A stretch of DNA of 64,000 nt, taken from positions 9,832,001 through 9,896,000 of the forward strand of contig CM020511.1 of the NCBI GenBank assembly GCA_009823395.1. Reading direction: 5' to 3'. The translations under genes and the position numbers were made by a program. Shown here piece by piece: positions 36,331 through 49,439 of this stretch. How positions within the stretch are numbered: the stretch's first letter is position 1; each line of letters starts with the position of its first letter. Source of the stretch: Thamnaconus septentrionalis (lineage: Eukaryota; Chordata; Actinopteri; Tetraodontiformes; Monacanthidae). Under the pieces are notes generated by a model. The model was not told the DNA's origin, did no database searches, and saw only the letters and a program-made list of their open reading frames with translations.

Positions 36331-38342
36331 TTAAGAGATAAAACAGCCATCAAGCAGGCCTTTATGAAATGAGCCCACCTACGATTACTGTTCCCAATCT
36401 GATTAGATATTTAGTCGAAATAAAAGAAGGATTGAGATTAAAAGTCAGAGAAATAAATAATGCAATAATGTTAAAGATGAAATACTGTGGACAAAAGGGG
36501 AAAAATATTAAACTATTGAGTTTTAAAATCTGAAAGGACAATGTTTGAGGGAAGGAATAATTAAGAATGATCTTTTTTTATTTTTAAGAAAGTCATGCCA
36601 TGTTTAAACAGGCTTGGATGATGATTTCTGTGTGGTACACGCGCTTGTTTTCACAGTGTCAAATGTTTTAAAATTAAACAGTCCGTCTGAAACCAGCATG
36701 AACATCTGTTGGCCGCAGACTGGTGACTGCTGAGTGGAGGCTGTTTTGAAAGCCTTTCACTTTACTTTTATGCTCTCTGGAAACAGAAAGCAATTGGGAT
36801 GATGTGAATTGTGAAGAACGGCCCTGATTTTTTTTCTTTCTCTCCCCGCGGCAGTCGGTGTTCAAGGTGTCAACTAAACTCTTTGCAAAAAAAAAACAAA
36901 AACATCTTTATCCGCTGAATAACGCCTTGAATGCAGCCTTCCGTACTGCAGCACTCATATTATCTCCCAAGCAACAGCTACACCAGCCACATTTATTTCA
37001 GTCTCCCCTCCTGTACTCTTCTTGCCTTTCTTGCTCCCTTGATTTCATCACTACTAGCAATGACTACCGAATGACTAATTAGTCATGACTAATTTGTCAC
37101 TGCTCCTAATGCTGACTAAAAGTGCTTCCTGCGGGAGTTCGAAAAGATGGAAGAAGTGAGATTTTTAGAACAGTAAGCTCAGTGATGCACCTGTTATACA
37201 AGAAATAGCAGACGGTAAATCACTTTTTGGCAAGATTTTTTTTTTCACCCTGTATGACCAAATACATAACTTCTCCATCAATTAAAAAAAAAAAAAAAAA
37301 AAAATCATATTAGACCAATCATTACTTCTTAACCCCTGTATCCTGCTAAGAAAAGCTTACATGGGACAGTTCACTACAATATTGGTATTTTAAACATTAA
37401 CATTGTGAAAGACAAATTTTTATTTTCCTTTTTTTTTCTTGTTTAAACAATCTCATGGTTGAATTAATCCCAATTAAAAGCAATTCTTTAGACACCACGT
37501 CATAACACTAACTCTTTTTTAAAGATTAAAAAAAATTGTCCAATATTCTATTTTGACTAAAGTGATTTTGATGTGTAATTAGTGATATCGTTTTTTTTAA
37601 AAAAATAAAAAAATCAGAATGGTTGAAATGAAAAACAAATTATTTTTTCTGTGTGTATATTGTGTATCTAATCACAGAAAAGTTTGTGTGGAAAGTCAGG
37701 TGCAGTGTAAGAGTCCCACCGTACTGGCTTGTTTAGCCACGTATATACAGCATGTGTTGTGCTTAGTGGATATACAGTAATTTGTGTATTTTAAGAGTGA
37801 GAAGCAGGAGCACAGCCAGAGAGACGGAGTGAGGCGAGCAGGAACGTAGAGTGACAGTGGGAGGGGACACCCAGGACACTCAGTTACGTCCAATTATTTC
37901 ATGTTTTGTTTTTTTTGTGGCTGTTACTGTCCACAGGTGACCAGGATCACCCAGGAGGGAGGCCAGTATGGGGGAGGAGGCTCAGATCTGGTGTGACAAT
38001 GATCAAGCTTGGCTCAGACCTGCTGTCCAGCTGGGCTTGGTGAGACTGTGCCCAGCGATGTGTTGTCTCGCGCCAGGCTGACCCTGAGTTTCCTCCTCCG
38101 TCCGTTGCTGCAATGCTAAGCGTTCACCCTTCTCAACTTTGTGCAGCTAGAAGCGCTCAAAGATCCACAACAGACAATTGGAATCCATCCTTACGGCCTC
38201 TCATGCAGCTCTGCCTATAATATACTAAAAAAAAAATCATCAACTGCCTGCATCTCTAAAATTCAAGTTTTTTTTTTTTTCGTTGAGGGCAAAGCAGCTA
38301 TCTAAGTATTATCATTCCTATCAACACTATGAGGCAGAAAGG

Positions 38343-38344
<2 letters not shown>
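36331..38344. other. non-coding stretch, no gene seen
   Basis: AT-rich with poly-A and poly-T runs (for example 37284-37304). No gene or known repeat before the AT microsatellite. Confidence 0.55.

Positions 38345-38426
<82 letters not shown>
38345..38426. repeat. (AT)n microsatellite
   Basis: About 40 uninterrupted AT units lying only about 35 bp upstream of the promoter-like block at 38461. Confidence 0.95.
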
Positions 38427-38431
<5 letters not shown>

Positions 38432-38460
38432 CATTATTTTCTGGCACCCTTCTCAAAAAA

Positions 38461-38620
38461 ACTACAAATCCCAGAGATCATTGCTTCGGGTCTAATCTGA
38501 TCACATGACCAGGGCAGCAGGAGCAGGTGGTACTTGGTCATATGATGTTATTAGCTGAAGCTGAGCAGCAGCAGCAGTCGAGCTAACAGAGAGAGCACAC
38601 AGCGTTCGCTGCGCCGAAAG
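38461..38620 (+). promoter_or_regulatory. candidate promoter and 5' untranslated exon, possibly of tsnare1
   Basis: ACTACAAATCCCAGAGATCA at 38461 fits the ZNF143/THAP11 motif (ACTACAA-TCCCAG-ATGC), which marks start sites of housekeeping-type genes. Next come ATCACATGACC (about 38500-38510, an E-box close to the CLEAR element used by TFEB/TFE3) and a GC-richer segment ending in the donor GCCGAAAG|GTAATG (last exon base 38620). A short upstream frame begins at 38542 and stops before the donor, as expected of a leader exon. Direction and distance fit a non-coding first exon of tsnare1, whose coding exon at 63533 needs one; the link is inference. Confidence 0.4.
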
Positions 38621-38639
38621 GTAATGTGGAAGGAATCTC

Positions 38640-39993
38640 TCCTTTTCTCCCCGTCTGTGCTTGTCGCTAGAGATGCTGACTGCAGCCTCCCACACAGGCA
38701 GGCAGGCAGGCAGGGAGGGGAGTGGAAGGGAGGGGAGGGCAAGAGGGGGGAGGCGGGCAGGGATGATGGGGATGGTAGGCCACACAGGAAGCCTCTCGTA
38801 GCTTCATCCTAGACAACAGGGAGAGCAGAGATGCTTGCATTGTGACAGTCTTGCCGGAATAATCTAGTGCGAATCAGGGATGTTCACGTGGATCTGGATT
38901 GGCTAATCTAAATATTAAGCAATGGCAGAAACAGTTTTGACTGTTGTTACTGGCAGGAGGTGAAATGCTGGTGTTTCTTGCGCTGTGTCGTGTTTACATG
39001 TTGGAGAGGGCAGAATTGTTCTGAAAACATGAAATAGACTAACGAGAATATTTGAAATTATCTGTGTATCCAACATTTCATCAATTTACAATGTTTTACA
39101 TCAATCTGATTTCAATGTTTTTCTTTTCTTATGCATGTATTGTTGTAATAAGAAGACATAAGATGAATCCTCTTTTCTGTCTTTTTTTATTTGCTCCGTA
39201 TTATTTTGTTCCCTTTCTTTATTTACAAGGTCTGTACACACAGATGGCAAAATACAGTCAACTCCCGGGCGCTTCCATTCACATTTCCACTCAAAACTTG
39301 CAAACTCTGATTCTGTAAATCCTCATCTACATACTGCATACAAACTGCATGTGTGTCTTTCATGGCAGAGCTCCACGCCTGCGGATAGAGTACATGCTTT
39401 CTTAGGGTGTCACTTGCAGGTTCAGCCACAGGGGAAACTCACGGTAGATGCTAATCACGGAGAGGAAGTGTCAGGAAGAGGCAGGTGTGGAGGAGGAGGA
39501 GGAGGAGCAGTGGGCAAAGTTCTCGGGAGCAGGTCGAGGCAGCAGTGCAGAACATTTCCACACAACCATGGTTGTGGATGAAGAACGTTTGCTGTGTGAA
39601 AGTTAGAAAGCAAAACAAAACAATACAATCGAAAATCACCCCAAATTACAAGAGTTGATTGTTGCACTGTGATGCTTGCATTCTGTGTGGAAAATATGCT
39701 TCCTGATTTCTGTTTATCTATTGATACATTTGGCAAATAAAAGTGATTGTGATTCTGCACAGTTGTAGCCTTGGATTTCAGTCAAGGCCAATTGGCATCA
39801 AACCCCCCAATTCAAAGGCTGATTGAAACCATTTGTTGGGGACCATACATGGGCAGGCAAACTGACTGTATTGGTGGGCGGATTCATACTCAAAAGGCAA
39901 ATCCTCCGAACAGCACCACAAATAAGATGACGTCTATGGTTTAAAAATTGACAGACACTACAATGAGATTATTTAGCTGGTCTGAAGAATGAC
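38640..39993. other. GC-box-like purine-rich patch, then non-coding stretch
   Basis: At 38695-38760 there is a GGCA repeat and GGGAGGGG/GGAGGCGGG runs that may belong to the promoter block upstream. A GGA repeat lies at about 39489-39508. No coding exon or known repeat in the rest. Confidence 0.45.
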
Positions 39994-40447
39994 TTACAGG
40001 ACGATTGTAAAATATGTGGCTTGATTTATGATTTTTATACTGGTAAAAGCGGCCCACAAAAGAATATAATTGCAGTACAATAAGAAGTATTCCTACCATT
40101 AGAACTGTTCTCATATCTATATGAGAATATACAATATACATAGATCAAGGGTCTTGCTCCTAGTTTGCCGCCATCTTGCACAACCATGTTTCTAAGAAAG
40201 CCTGGTATGGACAATCCAGCTGCCTGACAGCACGTTTTGTAATTAGGGTGACTGCATGCGTCCTCAAATAAACCAGCGAAGAAGAGGGTGGACGAGGTAT
40301 CCAGGTTCGGGTGCGCAGGTCACCGTAGCTCACTGGCAAGCTTGGGAAGGGGGAGAGGAGTGAGAGACGCTGCAATTTCAAATGTAATTCTTTGATGTTG
40401 CTGTTTCTTCTTTTAAAATCTCCAAATATTACACAATTAACCTTTAA
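39994..40447 (-). mobile_element. piggyBac-like TTAA-flanked MITE, copy B
   Basis: Reverse orientation to copy A. The right end carries CCTTAAAGG with TTAA at 40444-40447, and the left end is TTACAGGACGATTGTAAAAT (TTAA decayed to TTAC). All main interior blocks are present, including GCCATCTTGCACAACCATG, CAATCCAGCTGCCTGACAGC, CGTAGCTCACTGGCAAGCTT and CTTGATTTATGATTTTTATAC. About 454 bp, the most complete of the three copies, with no transposase frame. Confidence 0.78.
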
Positions 40448-42134
40448 GGAAGAGGGTTGGAACTAAGTATGTATGTATGTCATTGGCAATTTTAGACATT
40501 TTTTTTTTTTTAAATTAACTTTTCATCTCTACCTTGACATGATTTCACTCTCCTGCAGCGTCTGTTACAATTACTTGCATGTTGTCAATTATGCAAATTA
40601 GGTGTTTACATCTTTTAGCCACCTTTAAAACAGCCAATAGCAAATTTCCTAACTGAGGGGTTGGCAAATCAAGTGGAAAATATGCTTCCATCAAAGCCAA
40701 AGCAATGCCAAAAACCTTTTCTCTGTTGCATTGTTACGCATTTTCTCTGTGTTTGGTTGGAAGGCAGAATTTTTATTTTACTGTATTTCTTTTTTTAGCA
40801 TCGAGAAAAGGCTCCACTGAAAAGGTTCCCAAACTCGGAGGTGTATTCTTTTACACGTGTATCTTGAAGTCTAAATGTGAAGCTTGTTTCCAGATCTGGC
40901 CTCCAGGTTCACCGTCCAATAGAAGAAGCCAAAGGGAACGAAGTGACTCGCTGTTTGTTTGTTCGTTTGTTTGACATGTAAATGCACGAAACAAACGGCC
41001 CCATGCGGTGTGTGTGTGTGTAGGTGTAAACTGTACGCGCGTGAACGAGAGTCACCTTGTGTGTCATTTACATATTATATACAACATCAAAGAGTTGGGA
41101 AAAGCCGGCCGGACTTGGCTCGGCTCTGTTATTAAGTGAATGTTCTCTGCATGTTTGCTCTGCTGGCATGTTCGCAGAGTGTATGTAACAGGCCGCTGCG
41201 TGGTGGGTGTTTCACGGCGTGACTCATTGCTCATCCAGCCCAACTTGACAGCCGCTCTCTCGCTCGTGTTCTCCGTCATCCGCGTATCTGTTATTCAAGA
41301 TGCTATTTAATGATCTGTATTTGGGCATGATATTCGCAGATGATTCACCGTATCAGCGCGAGTGAAATTGCCTTTATTTTCCTTTTCGCCGCAAAGAATG
41401 GCGGCGGAAGAGCAGCTGCAAAATGCATATTCTTCCTTTGTTGCACAATTGATGTTGCACAAACAAGAACGGAAGTTTTATTTTTTTTTTTGAAGAATTT
41501 CTTGAAGTTGAATCTCTGCTGTTCTCAGTGTGTCAAGGTTAACAACACACAAACACAAAGTGTTTACTTTCTTCCATTGGCCAGAGGGTGTGTGATGTCA
41601 CTGATCACAAGATGCTGCCTGTTCTTTATATATAGCAAACACTGATTTTTGTTGTCATGTCTAACAAGCTCAATACTGTATATAGAGGTCCTTATGAGTG
41701 GAAAAAAATAGCAAAAGCAAACTGTACTCTATGTGGATGACTAACAAGACATTCCATCAAAATGAATGGGTGAACAAAATAATAAAATATTCATTTAATT
41801 TGTTTCTAAGCTAGCTTGAAACAGAAGTGAGAGCTTGCCATGAGCCACTGTAGGCAATTTTGACTTGGAAATAATATTTTATCCATGATAAACAAATGTT
41901 TGAATGGCTTATTTTGATGTCTTGCACACTTTTTTTCTTGTCAATTCAGCAAAAAAAGACTTTAAAATAAGGTGGTTTGGGTCGAATTTTGTCTTTAAGA
42001 TTATCAGATTATTTAGAAGCATTTTTCAATTATTAACATGACATTGACACATTTGTTGTCATTGCGATCGCCCCTTCAGCAGATCTGTAATGAAAAGCTC
42101 CACACATAGTTTCTTCATCAGGTCTTGGAGTTCC
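40448..42134. other. non-coding stretch, no gene seen
   Basis: Short TATG and TG repeats near 40468-40480 and 41009-41022. No coding exon or repeat recognised. The 101-codon frame at 41340-41645 lacks any family pattern. Confidence 0.5.
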
Positions 42135-42330
42135 ACGCATACTTCTCACCTGCACCACGTCGCTGTTACTTCCAGAGTGCCCAGAGTCAGTCCCAGGTCT
42201 GCTGGGGTGTATAATCCCTATAGCGAGGCCCACACTAACCCTGGGGGCCTAGTTGGACCCGACTGGAACACTTCTAATGGGAGGTGTTCCAGATGCATGC
42301 GTCCTCATCAGATGCCTGAACACATTACAT
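42135..42330 (-). mobile_element. decayed LINE 3'-region fragment
   Basis: On the minus strand, CATCTGATGAGGACGC, GAAGTGTTCCAGTCGGGTCC-AACTAGGCCCCCAGGG and GACCTGGGACTGACTCTGGG follow the order of a very common fish LINE end ('GATGCCTCC..GGTGTTCCGGGCA-GTCC..GGAGGCCCCGGGG..GCCTGGGAACGCCTCGG'). Divergence is high and there is no open frame. Clade not resolved. Confidence 0.45.
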
Positions 42331-43146
42331 CACATCAGTTGTATGTGTTCCATGGCTGTAATGCGAGGTCCGTCCATATGAGCTCCTCATGTGAAGAACT
42401 CCCCATTAAAAAATGTCCATCTTTCCCATGAAAAGCCTTTCCAGTGCAGGCTCAAAATCATTGACTAAGGAGACCAATGGAACTGCACCTCCAGCAAAAA
42501 GCAGGGAAGCTATTCTGAAGCCCCTGAATTACGAGCCCTGGCGGAAAAAACACCCACTGAGAAAACACTCAAGTGGCAAACAAAGCTCTCACTGTGGTAG
42601 TCCATGTTCCCGCAGCATCCGGGTCTACCACTATGTCACTGCATGACTTCGTCCCCAGTACGTTTCAGAGGATGTATAAAATATAAGTTGGCGTAGTTTA
42701 CATGTTACCGACTGTTATATAAAAATAATTTCTCACACATTTTGCTTGTTTTGCAATAGTGCACGCGGTTACACACTCACACCCACACATTTGTTTGCAG
42801 TATCATGAAAATATATATGATTATGTTGACTGGTAAACTCTTTATTGTTTAATGTTGACTAGCCGTATGCCTTTAAAAAAGATTAAAGCAAAATCAGTCA
42901 ATACTAGATAAAAACATAATTTATTTATTGAAAAAAAAAAATTAAAGTCACATTAACCCATGCATTACTCTATCTTAATATCATTGTTTTGTATTCTTTA
43001 GCTTCCTATATTAGAAGTCACAGAACACAAAAAGACCCACCCACAAAAATGTCGTGCAGTGTTGCAAAGCGTACAGTGTTAGAATGTAACCAAAAAAAAA
43101 CAAAACATACCCTCCCTACGACACATAATTCCTTATTAGGAAACAC
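42331..43146. other. non-coding stretch, no gene seen
   Basis: Open frames at 42413-42646 and 42989-43177 have no recognised pattern. AT-rich from 42700. Confidence 0.5.
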
Positions 43147-43990
43147 TTGTCAGAAAACGATGCCGAGATTGAGTTAGCATTGCGAGAAATGTCTTGGCTC
43201 CGAGACTTGAACACTGTCTGGCAACTGAAAGCCTTCAGTAAGGACAGAGAGGGAATGGATTTAATTTGTGGATTTAGGGAGACAAGAGGCCTTGCCGTCA
43301 GAGATAACGAGGCGAAGATCTGTGATGTGTGAATAATGGCCGGACAGAGGTTTAGACATCATTAGAATAATCAGGCCTGATGTGGACTGAGTTGCACTGT
43401 AAAATAGGGGGCGCGGGGGTGCACTGATGTCTGATAGTATTCTTATAAAGATGCTGCACATGCACTGCTTCCCTTTGACAATTAGGATAAACTGACCTTC
43501 TCCTGCAAGTTTTCTTTTAATATAGCCTGGACGCTCCTGATATCATCCTATTATTGTGCCTATTAGGTTCCATTCACTTTTTCCTTTTTCTTTCTTTTGC
43601 TTTCTCCTATGTTATTTTGATTGCAAATCATAATTATTTCTGATTCAGTTTCACTTGAATTCCCTCATTAAAAATGATGGTTCAGTTCCAGTTCCAGCGG
43701 GCAGAGGGAGCAAGAGAGCATTCCGCGTGATTTAGCTATATTTCACCGTTATCTCGCTTTCGCTTTTTGCACGTTTGGCTCACCGAGATTGAAGATCCCA
43801 TTGATCATATTAGATTGGTTACGTAATTGATTGTTACTGGTTATTAACCCCTCGGAACTTTTGGACCTGCTTGCCAGCCACGGAACAGCCTGCAATCAGT
43901 CACCAATGGCAGCCGCTAATGAAATTAGTTCCTGGTTCTGCTTCGTAACTTTGTTTGTTCCGCCAAAGTATTGGCAAGGGCACGGGGATG
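43147..43990. promoter_or_regulatory. high-complexity stretch with a P3 paired-homeodomain site
   Basis: TAAT-GAA-ATTA at 43917-43927 is an exact P3 site (TAAT N3 ATTA), the dimer target of paired-class homeodomains. It sits in a repeat-free segment with several TAAT/ATTA and CAAT strings (43790-43930). The left part (43147-43332) is an open 61-codon frame with no recognised family. The sequence texture suggests a conserved non-coding element; no comparison was possible. Confidence 0.25.
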
Positions 43991-44306
43991 CCAGGGTGTG
44001 CTCTCCCAGGAGAGTGGACTGATTGAACAACAGAATGCAAATAATGAGCTGCTGTGTCTATGTTGTCTCTTTGTAATTACTCATGTGTCCAAACCCCAAA
44101 ATCTAAAGATGAGGACAAAGTTCTTCTTGCAACATGGGGGAAAAAAGCCCGTTGGACACTGTGACTAAAATATGGAACAGTGATGCCTTGACTCTCTAAG
44201 CTTTAATTCCCAGTGATGCTTCCCTCTGAACATTAAAAAAAACACAACTATATTTCAATTAAAAAAGTAATTAAAAAAGTAATACTGCAAATTTCTAACT
44301 AAAAGA

Positions 44307-44307
<1 letters not shown>
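43991..44307. other. non-coding stretch, no gene seen
   Basis: No recognised feature. Confidence 0.5.

Positions 44308-44346
<39 letters not shown>
44308..44346. repeat. (TATC)n microsatellite
   Basis: About nine to ten TATC units, followed by T and CA runs. Confidence 0.95.
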
Positions 44347-47300
44347 TTTTTTTTTCACACACACATGCACATATATATACAATGTCAAAGTCTCACTTTT
44401 TTGAACTGACTGACCTTTTTGAAGAGGGGGGATGAAAACTATCTAACTATTGATCTTAACTCATTTAAGTCACTTGGAATAAATTTCGAGTTGGCGGTCT
44501 TATTAACACAAGCTAAAAGAAACACATATTCATTACAGACATCATTGAACCCTTTGAAGGGCCAATTTAATTGTGGTCTTGTTTGCTCACAGACTATTTC
44601 ACAGATGTATGAGAGCTTCTCAGTCTTGCCAACGCGGCGCCGCTTGTTTCCCCAAAGCCACGGGCGCATGACGACACTCGACTTTGTGTGGGAATTATCT
44701 TGTCGTAGCCACAGTTTATCCATTCACTCACCAGTCAGCCTTTGTGAGGGCCTGGCTGAGACTCATCTTATCATACTGTATCGACAATTCAGCTGTCTGA
44801 CATGTGAAATCCGAACATTAGGGATTGTTTAGGGAGACTGACAGCAGCTCCACCACATTACCAGTTTGCGTGTGAAGCTGATAAAATGTCACACTGTATT
44901 TGTAATCTCTCGCAAATGATGATTTGGGACTTTTTTTAAAATTGATTTTTAAGGTCAGGGTGCATGTGTGTCTGTGTGCAAAGGGGGAGGGAAGGGGGGG
45001 TGCTCTAAACAAGCGGGACTGTGTAGCCATGGCGACGGCTGCGAGGGCCTGTTAGAAAGCAATCTCCAGGAAGTTGTAGCCGCGGGGTGAAGCATATGTG
45101 GCATGCGGATGGCACCAGAAGGCCTTGTTGCTTATGTCCAGTTGGCCATCTGTCGAAGTCCTGCCGCCGTAGCCAGGAAGCAGCCGAGAAACCACGCAGG
45201 ATGAGCAGCATTTTCAAATACCAGGACCCGGGACAGCACTTGTTGTCACTAGGAACACGCCTGGCCCATCCTAGAATCTGACCTACAATTGGTCCCAGCA
45301 GGCCTGACAACAACAAAAAGAAAAGAAAAAAGAAGAAGAAGAAAACATCCTCAACTGGGTGGTGTTTTTTCTTGTGCACAGAAGAGAGTATAAGAGAGGA
45401 AGTGGCCACAGCATGGCACGGTCAATGTCCAAAGATCATGACTGCCCCTCGTCTCTAGCCAAGTCCTCCGGCTGCTCCGCTGCTAAACAGGCAGCACATT
45501 ACCAGGCGGAGGCCTGAGGAGACCCATTGGCATTCCACTGCTGGCCTGCTATTGCTTTTCAGGGGCACATGAGGGGAGGAAACAACCACTTTGCTGTTGG
45601 AGGCGCGACAGCGCTCAGTGTCGATGGGGCCGTTTTCTATTGTATCATACAAGTGCCTTAACAATGGCAAAACCCATATAACGTCTATATATATTTTATA
45701 TTTAAATAAGCTTCAGTGGCTCACACTAAAATTTTGCATAAATCCACCTACCCACCCCCAACCCCCAGCCACCACTACACACACACCCGACTCAACGGCT
45801 CCAGCATTTGCCTGCAGCCTCCAATCTGCTCATCAAACAACCCACATCTAATTCGTCGGCTTAACTGTCTGCCAAATTCTTTCAAGTAACGCTTGCCGGA
45901 ATGTTCCACATCAACAGCCGCAGGGCATATATAAAACGTCCTGTCAGCATTTGACACGAATCACCATGTAACTTGGCAGAGCAATCTTGGCTAACATGCT
46001 AGATTTGTTTGAACACGGTCAACAGATGAAACACGAAAAATATATATCTCCATACCACAATGGCATGCAGTCCCTGTGCTGACAGTTTGTAGATGATGCA
46101 AGCGCACGTGGAGGTGCTACAATGGAAGAAGACAAATGCATTCTAATGTTTTCCGCCAGGTTTGATTGTCAAATTTTCAAATCTGACATAAAGTCGTCAT
46201 CATATCCCAAGTCCAATGTGATTGTCTCTGGCATTGGCACTATGCGGTTGTAACTGTTTCTTAGAATTTGATCTGAAAATGACACCAAAATATTAAACTC
46301 GAAATCACTTTAAATTTTTTGTAAATTTTGGATTTGTACCTTTTAATCACCTTTAAGTACTTTTAGGTTATTCACATCTCCTCTACATCTGTCTTCACAT
46401 TGTGACCTGAAATTGTTCATTCCCATCATAGATTAGAAATGTTGACTCTCTCTCCTCTTTCAAATAAAAACCTGCTGATATTGCCCATAACTACGCTTAG
46501 TATTACTTGTCTGTAATCTTTGTGATCTCATTTTTTTCAGTGTTGTAAATTTGCAGCAGTACGTAGGCTGTTGTTTTTACATTTTGCTGCTATATGGTCC
46601 TTATATACCTTGCATAGACTGCAACTCACTTAACAAAGCATGTTAAGTGAGTTGAAGTCTCACTTTCTACTTTGGGGGAGCAAGTTTCACAACTTGGTAG
46701 GTAGGTAGCAGGTGGTTGGTAGGTAGGCAGGCAGCAAGTAGCATACTTTAATGTCGGATTTGCTATTTTAGATTGATGTAATAGAAATAAGTTTGATAAT
46801 AGTGGAAATAACTTCATTTATTCAATTGTAAAAATACATGAGCCGATGTAGCTGCTGAGGAGTCTAAACTTTCCGTGAAGGCTTGTGCATGTACGCTACG
46901 CAACCATAAGGTAACATGAAAGCTCATTTTTAAAGGTCACATGAAAAAGAAGCCAGATATAGCTTGCTTGGAGCTCCGCTGTCCTTTCGAGAAAGGCCAC
47001 AGCTGGACTGGGACTAAGTTGGAGAGCATCCGTAGAAAGAGAGCAGAGCTGCCGCGCGTACGCGTTGATATGCTAGAGATTAGCTGAGCGCGAGTCTGCA
47101 GAATAATGAACAGCTCATCTTCTTAGAGACATCTCCTGCTCCAGTCCACCCTTCCTATGCATGCTAAACATACTGATGTGCCAAAAGGAAAAAGAAAAAA
47201 AACAAAAAACTAGCATCTTGTCATTGACAGTCCAATCAAATAAGTGGAGAAAGGCCCTCCAGTTTCATCCTTTCAAACAAATGAGAGCAGCAGGACACTT

Positions 47301-48831
47301 TGACCTGCTCATTCAAGGTCACCTTAAAGCCGCTCTGTGGCTGTGGGACATCTCGGCACACTAAATTGTTATTGATAACCATCTGGCTGAGGACGGCATC
47401 GCCACTTCACACGCAGCAGCTACTATTAAGACCTAAGAATGGCTTTTGGATTTCAATGCATTTCTCAGAGTCAGAAAAGGGCGACGGTGTGGGGATGAAG
47501 AAATCGAGATTAATTGGGAAATAAATTCTGACTTCATTCCTCCAATTTGTTCTCTACAAAACCAAGAAACATTTTGTCTTTATACGACACAGATCTTGAA
47601 CTGAAGACCTTTGCCAAGAGGCACATGGAGATTCTGCTGAGCGGCAGAGAGAAGTTCTTTGAACTCTTTAGGTGACTTCATATATTTTGTTGTGACAACT
47701 ACACCATGGCCTGTCAGCACTACTTGAATTAGACATGCACTGGGGACAGCCTGTATACATCCAGGGTAAAAGCTCAGCTTACTTGAAATGGTGGCAAGGC
47801 TTGCAATCTGAAGAGCGCATCCATCACAGTTCGCATTATTTGTGTCTGCTGAGCTTGAAAACTATATTTGTTATTTTACAATGGAACCTTTATCAGATTT
47901 TATTTAATGAAATCAGTCAAGTTTTTTAAACCTTAGAAGTTTTTATGATGAATATCATCTTGTGGTTGACCTTCAGCTTTGTTCTTTCTCACCACCAATA
48001 CTATCACAAACACTGTCGCAACCAATCAAACCCTTGCTAATGACTGCCACGACATAAGTTAATTATCATTTAATAAATACTTTACAAAGAAATTCCTCCA
48101 GGTGTGGAGAAGGACTGCACAAGCCAAACTGAAACTAACCACACTTCAACCACTTCAACCAGTGGCATTTGCGCTCAGCAACAAAGCTGCGTTCCAAGCA
48201 AAGGCACAAACCATATGGACGGGGAAAAAATTACCACATTTTATTCGAAAAGTAAAAGGACAGCCTGCATTTCCAAAAAATAAAAAAATAATAGAATAAA
48301 AACAAATGTTAGCCTCACAAACCCCAATAAAATGCACGTGTTGCAGGGGTAGACTCAGAGATGCTGTGGGTAAACTCGCCCCTCCAGTCATTTGAACTTG
48401 TGGGGAGCAGAAAGAAGGACGTTTCAGCTGCTGCCCTTCTGATTTCGCCCTACAGCTTGACGGTCACCGTGCTGACCTTCTGGTGGTGGCCTGCTGCAGT
48501 TGGCCGGTTAAATAGAATCCGGTAGTAAATATAGTGGAGTTGGCAACACTTTGAATGACCTGAGCCACGCAACAGGGACGATGCGCAAGGTGTCTGGAAT
48601 GTTGTCGCGCAAGGTGTTGGGACCATATGCTTGTCTTGGAATATCGGATTGGGATAACCAAAAGGCTGGGATCTTGCTTTTCTTCTGACTTCACTGTATA
48701 CATGTTCACACACAAGTGACATTTGAATGATTCCCTTTGAAAAAACAGAGCAGTTCACACAATTGTTGCGCTCGAGCAACATTTACTGCGACATTAACCA
48801 GAGTGTCAGTCTATCGCGACCACTTTGATCT
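44347..48831. other. non-coding stretch, no gene seen
   Basis: A 137-codon plus frame (44419-44832) and a 134-codon minus frame (45005-45409, with a poly-F run) show no family pattern. A GTAG repeat lies at about 46699-46735. The segment 47210-47420 is repeat-free with CATCTG, TGACAG and CCAATCA strings and could be a conserved element. Nothing firm. Confidence 0.45.
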
Positions 48832-48869
48832 GCAGCAGCAGCAGCAGCAGGCAGCAGCAGCAGCAGCAA
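48832..48869. repeat. (CAG)n trinucleotide repeat
   Basis: About 12 CAG units with one extra G. It lies in a minus-strand frame as a leucine/alanine run, but no gene context supports translation. Confidence 0.9.
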
Positions 48870-49439
48870 CTGTCTATGAAAACACTTAGTTCTGACAGCT
48901 CCTCCACGTGGGCAGGTTTCATAACTGTCAACTGTTCTGTACATTCTGTGTATATTGTCTGTTAAATAAGGAGGATTTGGGCCTTCGTTCGGAAATGAAT
49001 TTATTCCTCCTTCCATTTTTATTGCTAGGTTTGCCAGTTTGGATCAAAACAAAACAAAAAATCCTTCCATCATCAAAATGTCCTTCTATAATAATACATG
49101 TACCTCCCCTCGCTTCTGCAATGTATTTGAATAAAATTACACTCCAAGCTCAAATTCAAAATATACAATTGGGGATTTAATCCGTCAAATTCTTTTTCAA
49201 TTTCTTCTCAGGCTAAATCTGAATGCTTCCACAAGAAAAGAACAGTGAAGAATCTCTCTCCCCATTAGTGCACGTGGCTTTGGGACCCAGACAACACTTG
49301 CACACTCACTCATGTTCATTATTGATCAGGACTGTGTGCGTGTGCGTAACTCCTTTCCGGTCAGTCATCTCTGAGAGTCGAGTGCCACACGCGGCTGACA
49401 GCCTGAGTCACTGCAGCGCCTCGCTTGTCTGACTCAGTG
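48870..49439. other. non-coding stretch, no gene seen
   Basis: No coding-like frame, element or motif of note. Confidence 0.5.

Noticed and set aside
44419..44832. 137-codon plus frame
   Set aside because: Composition and residue order look random. Kept only as part of a non-coding stretch.
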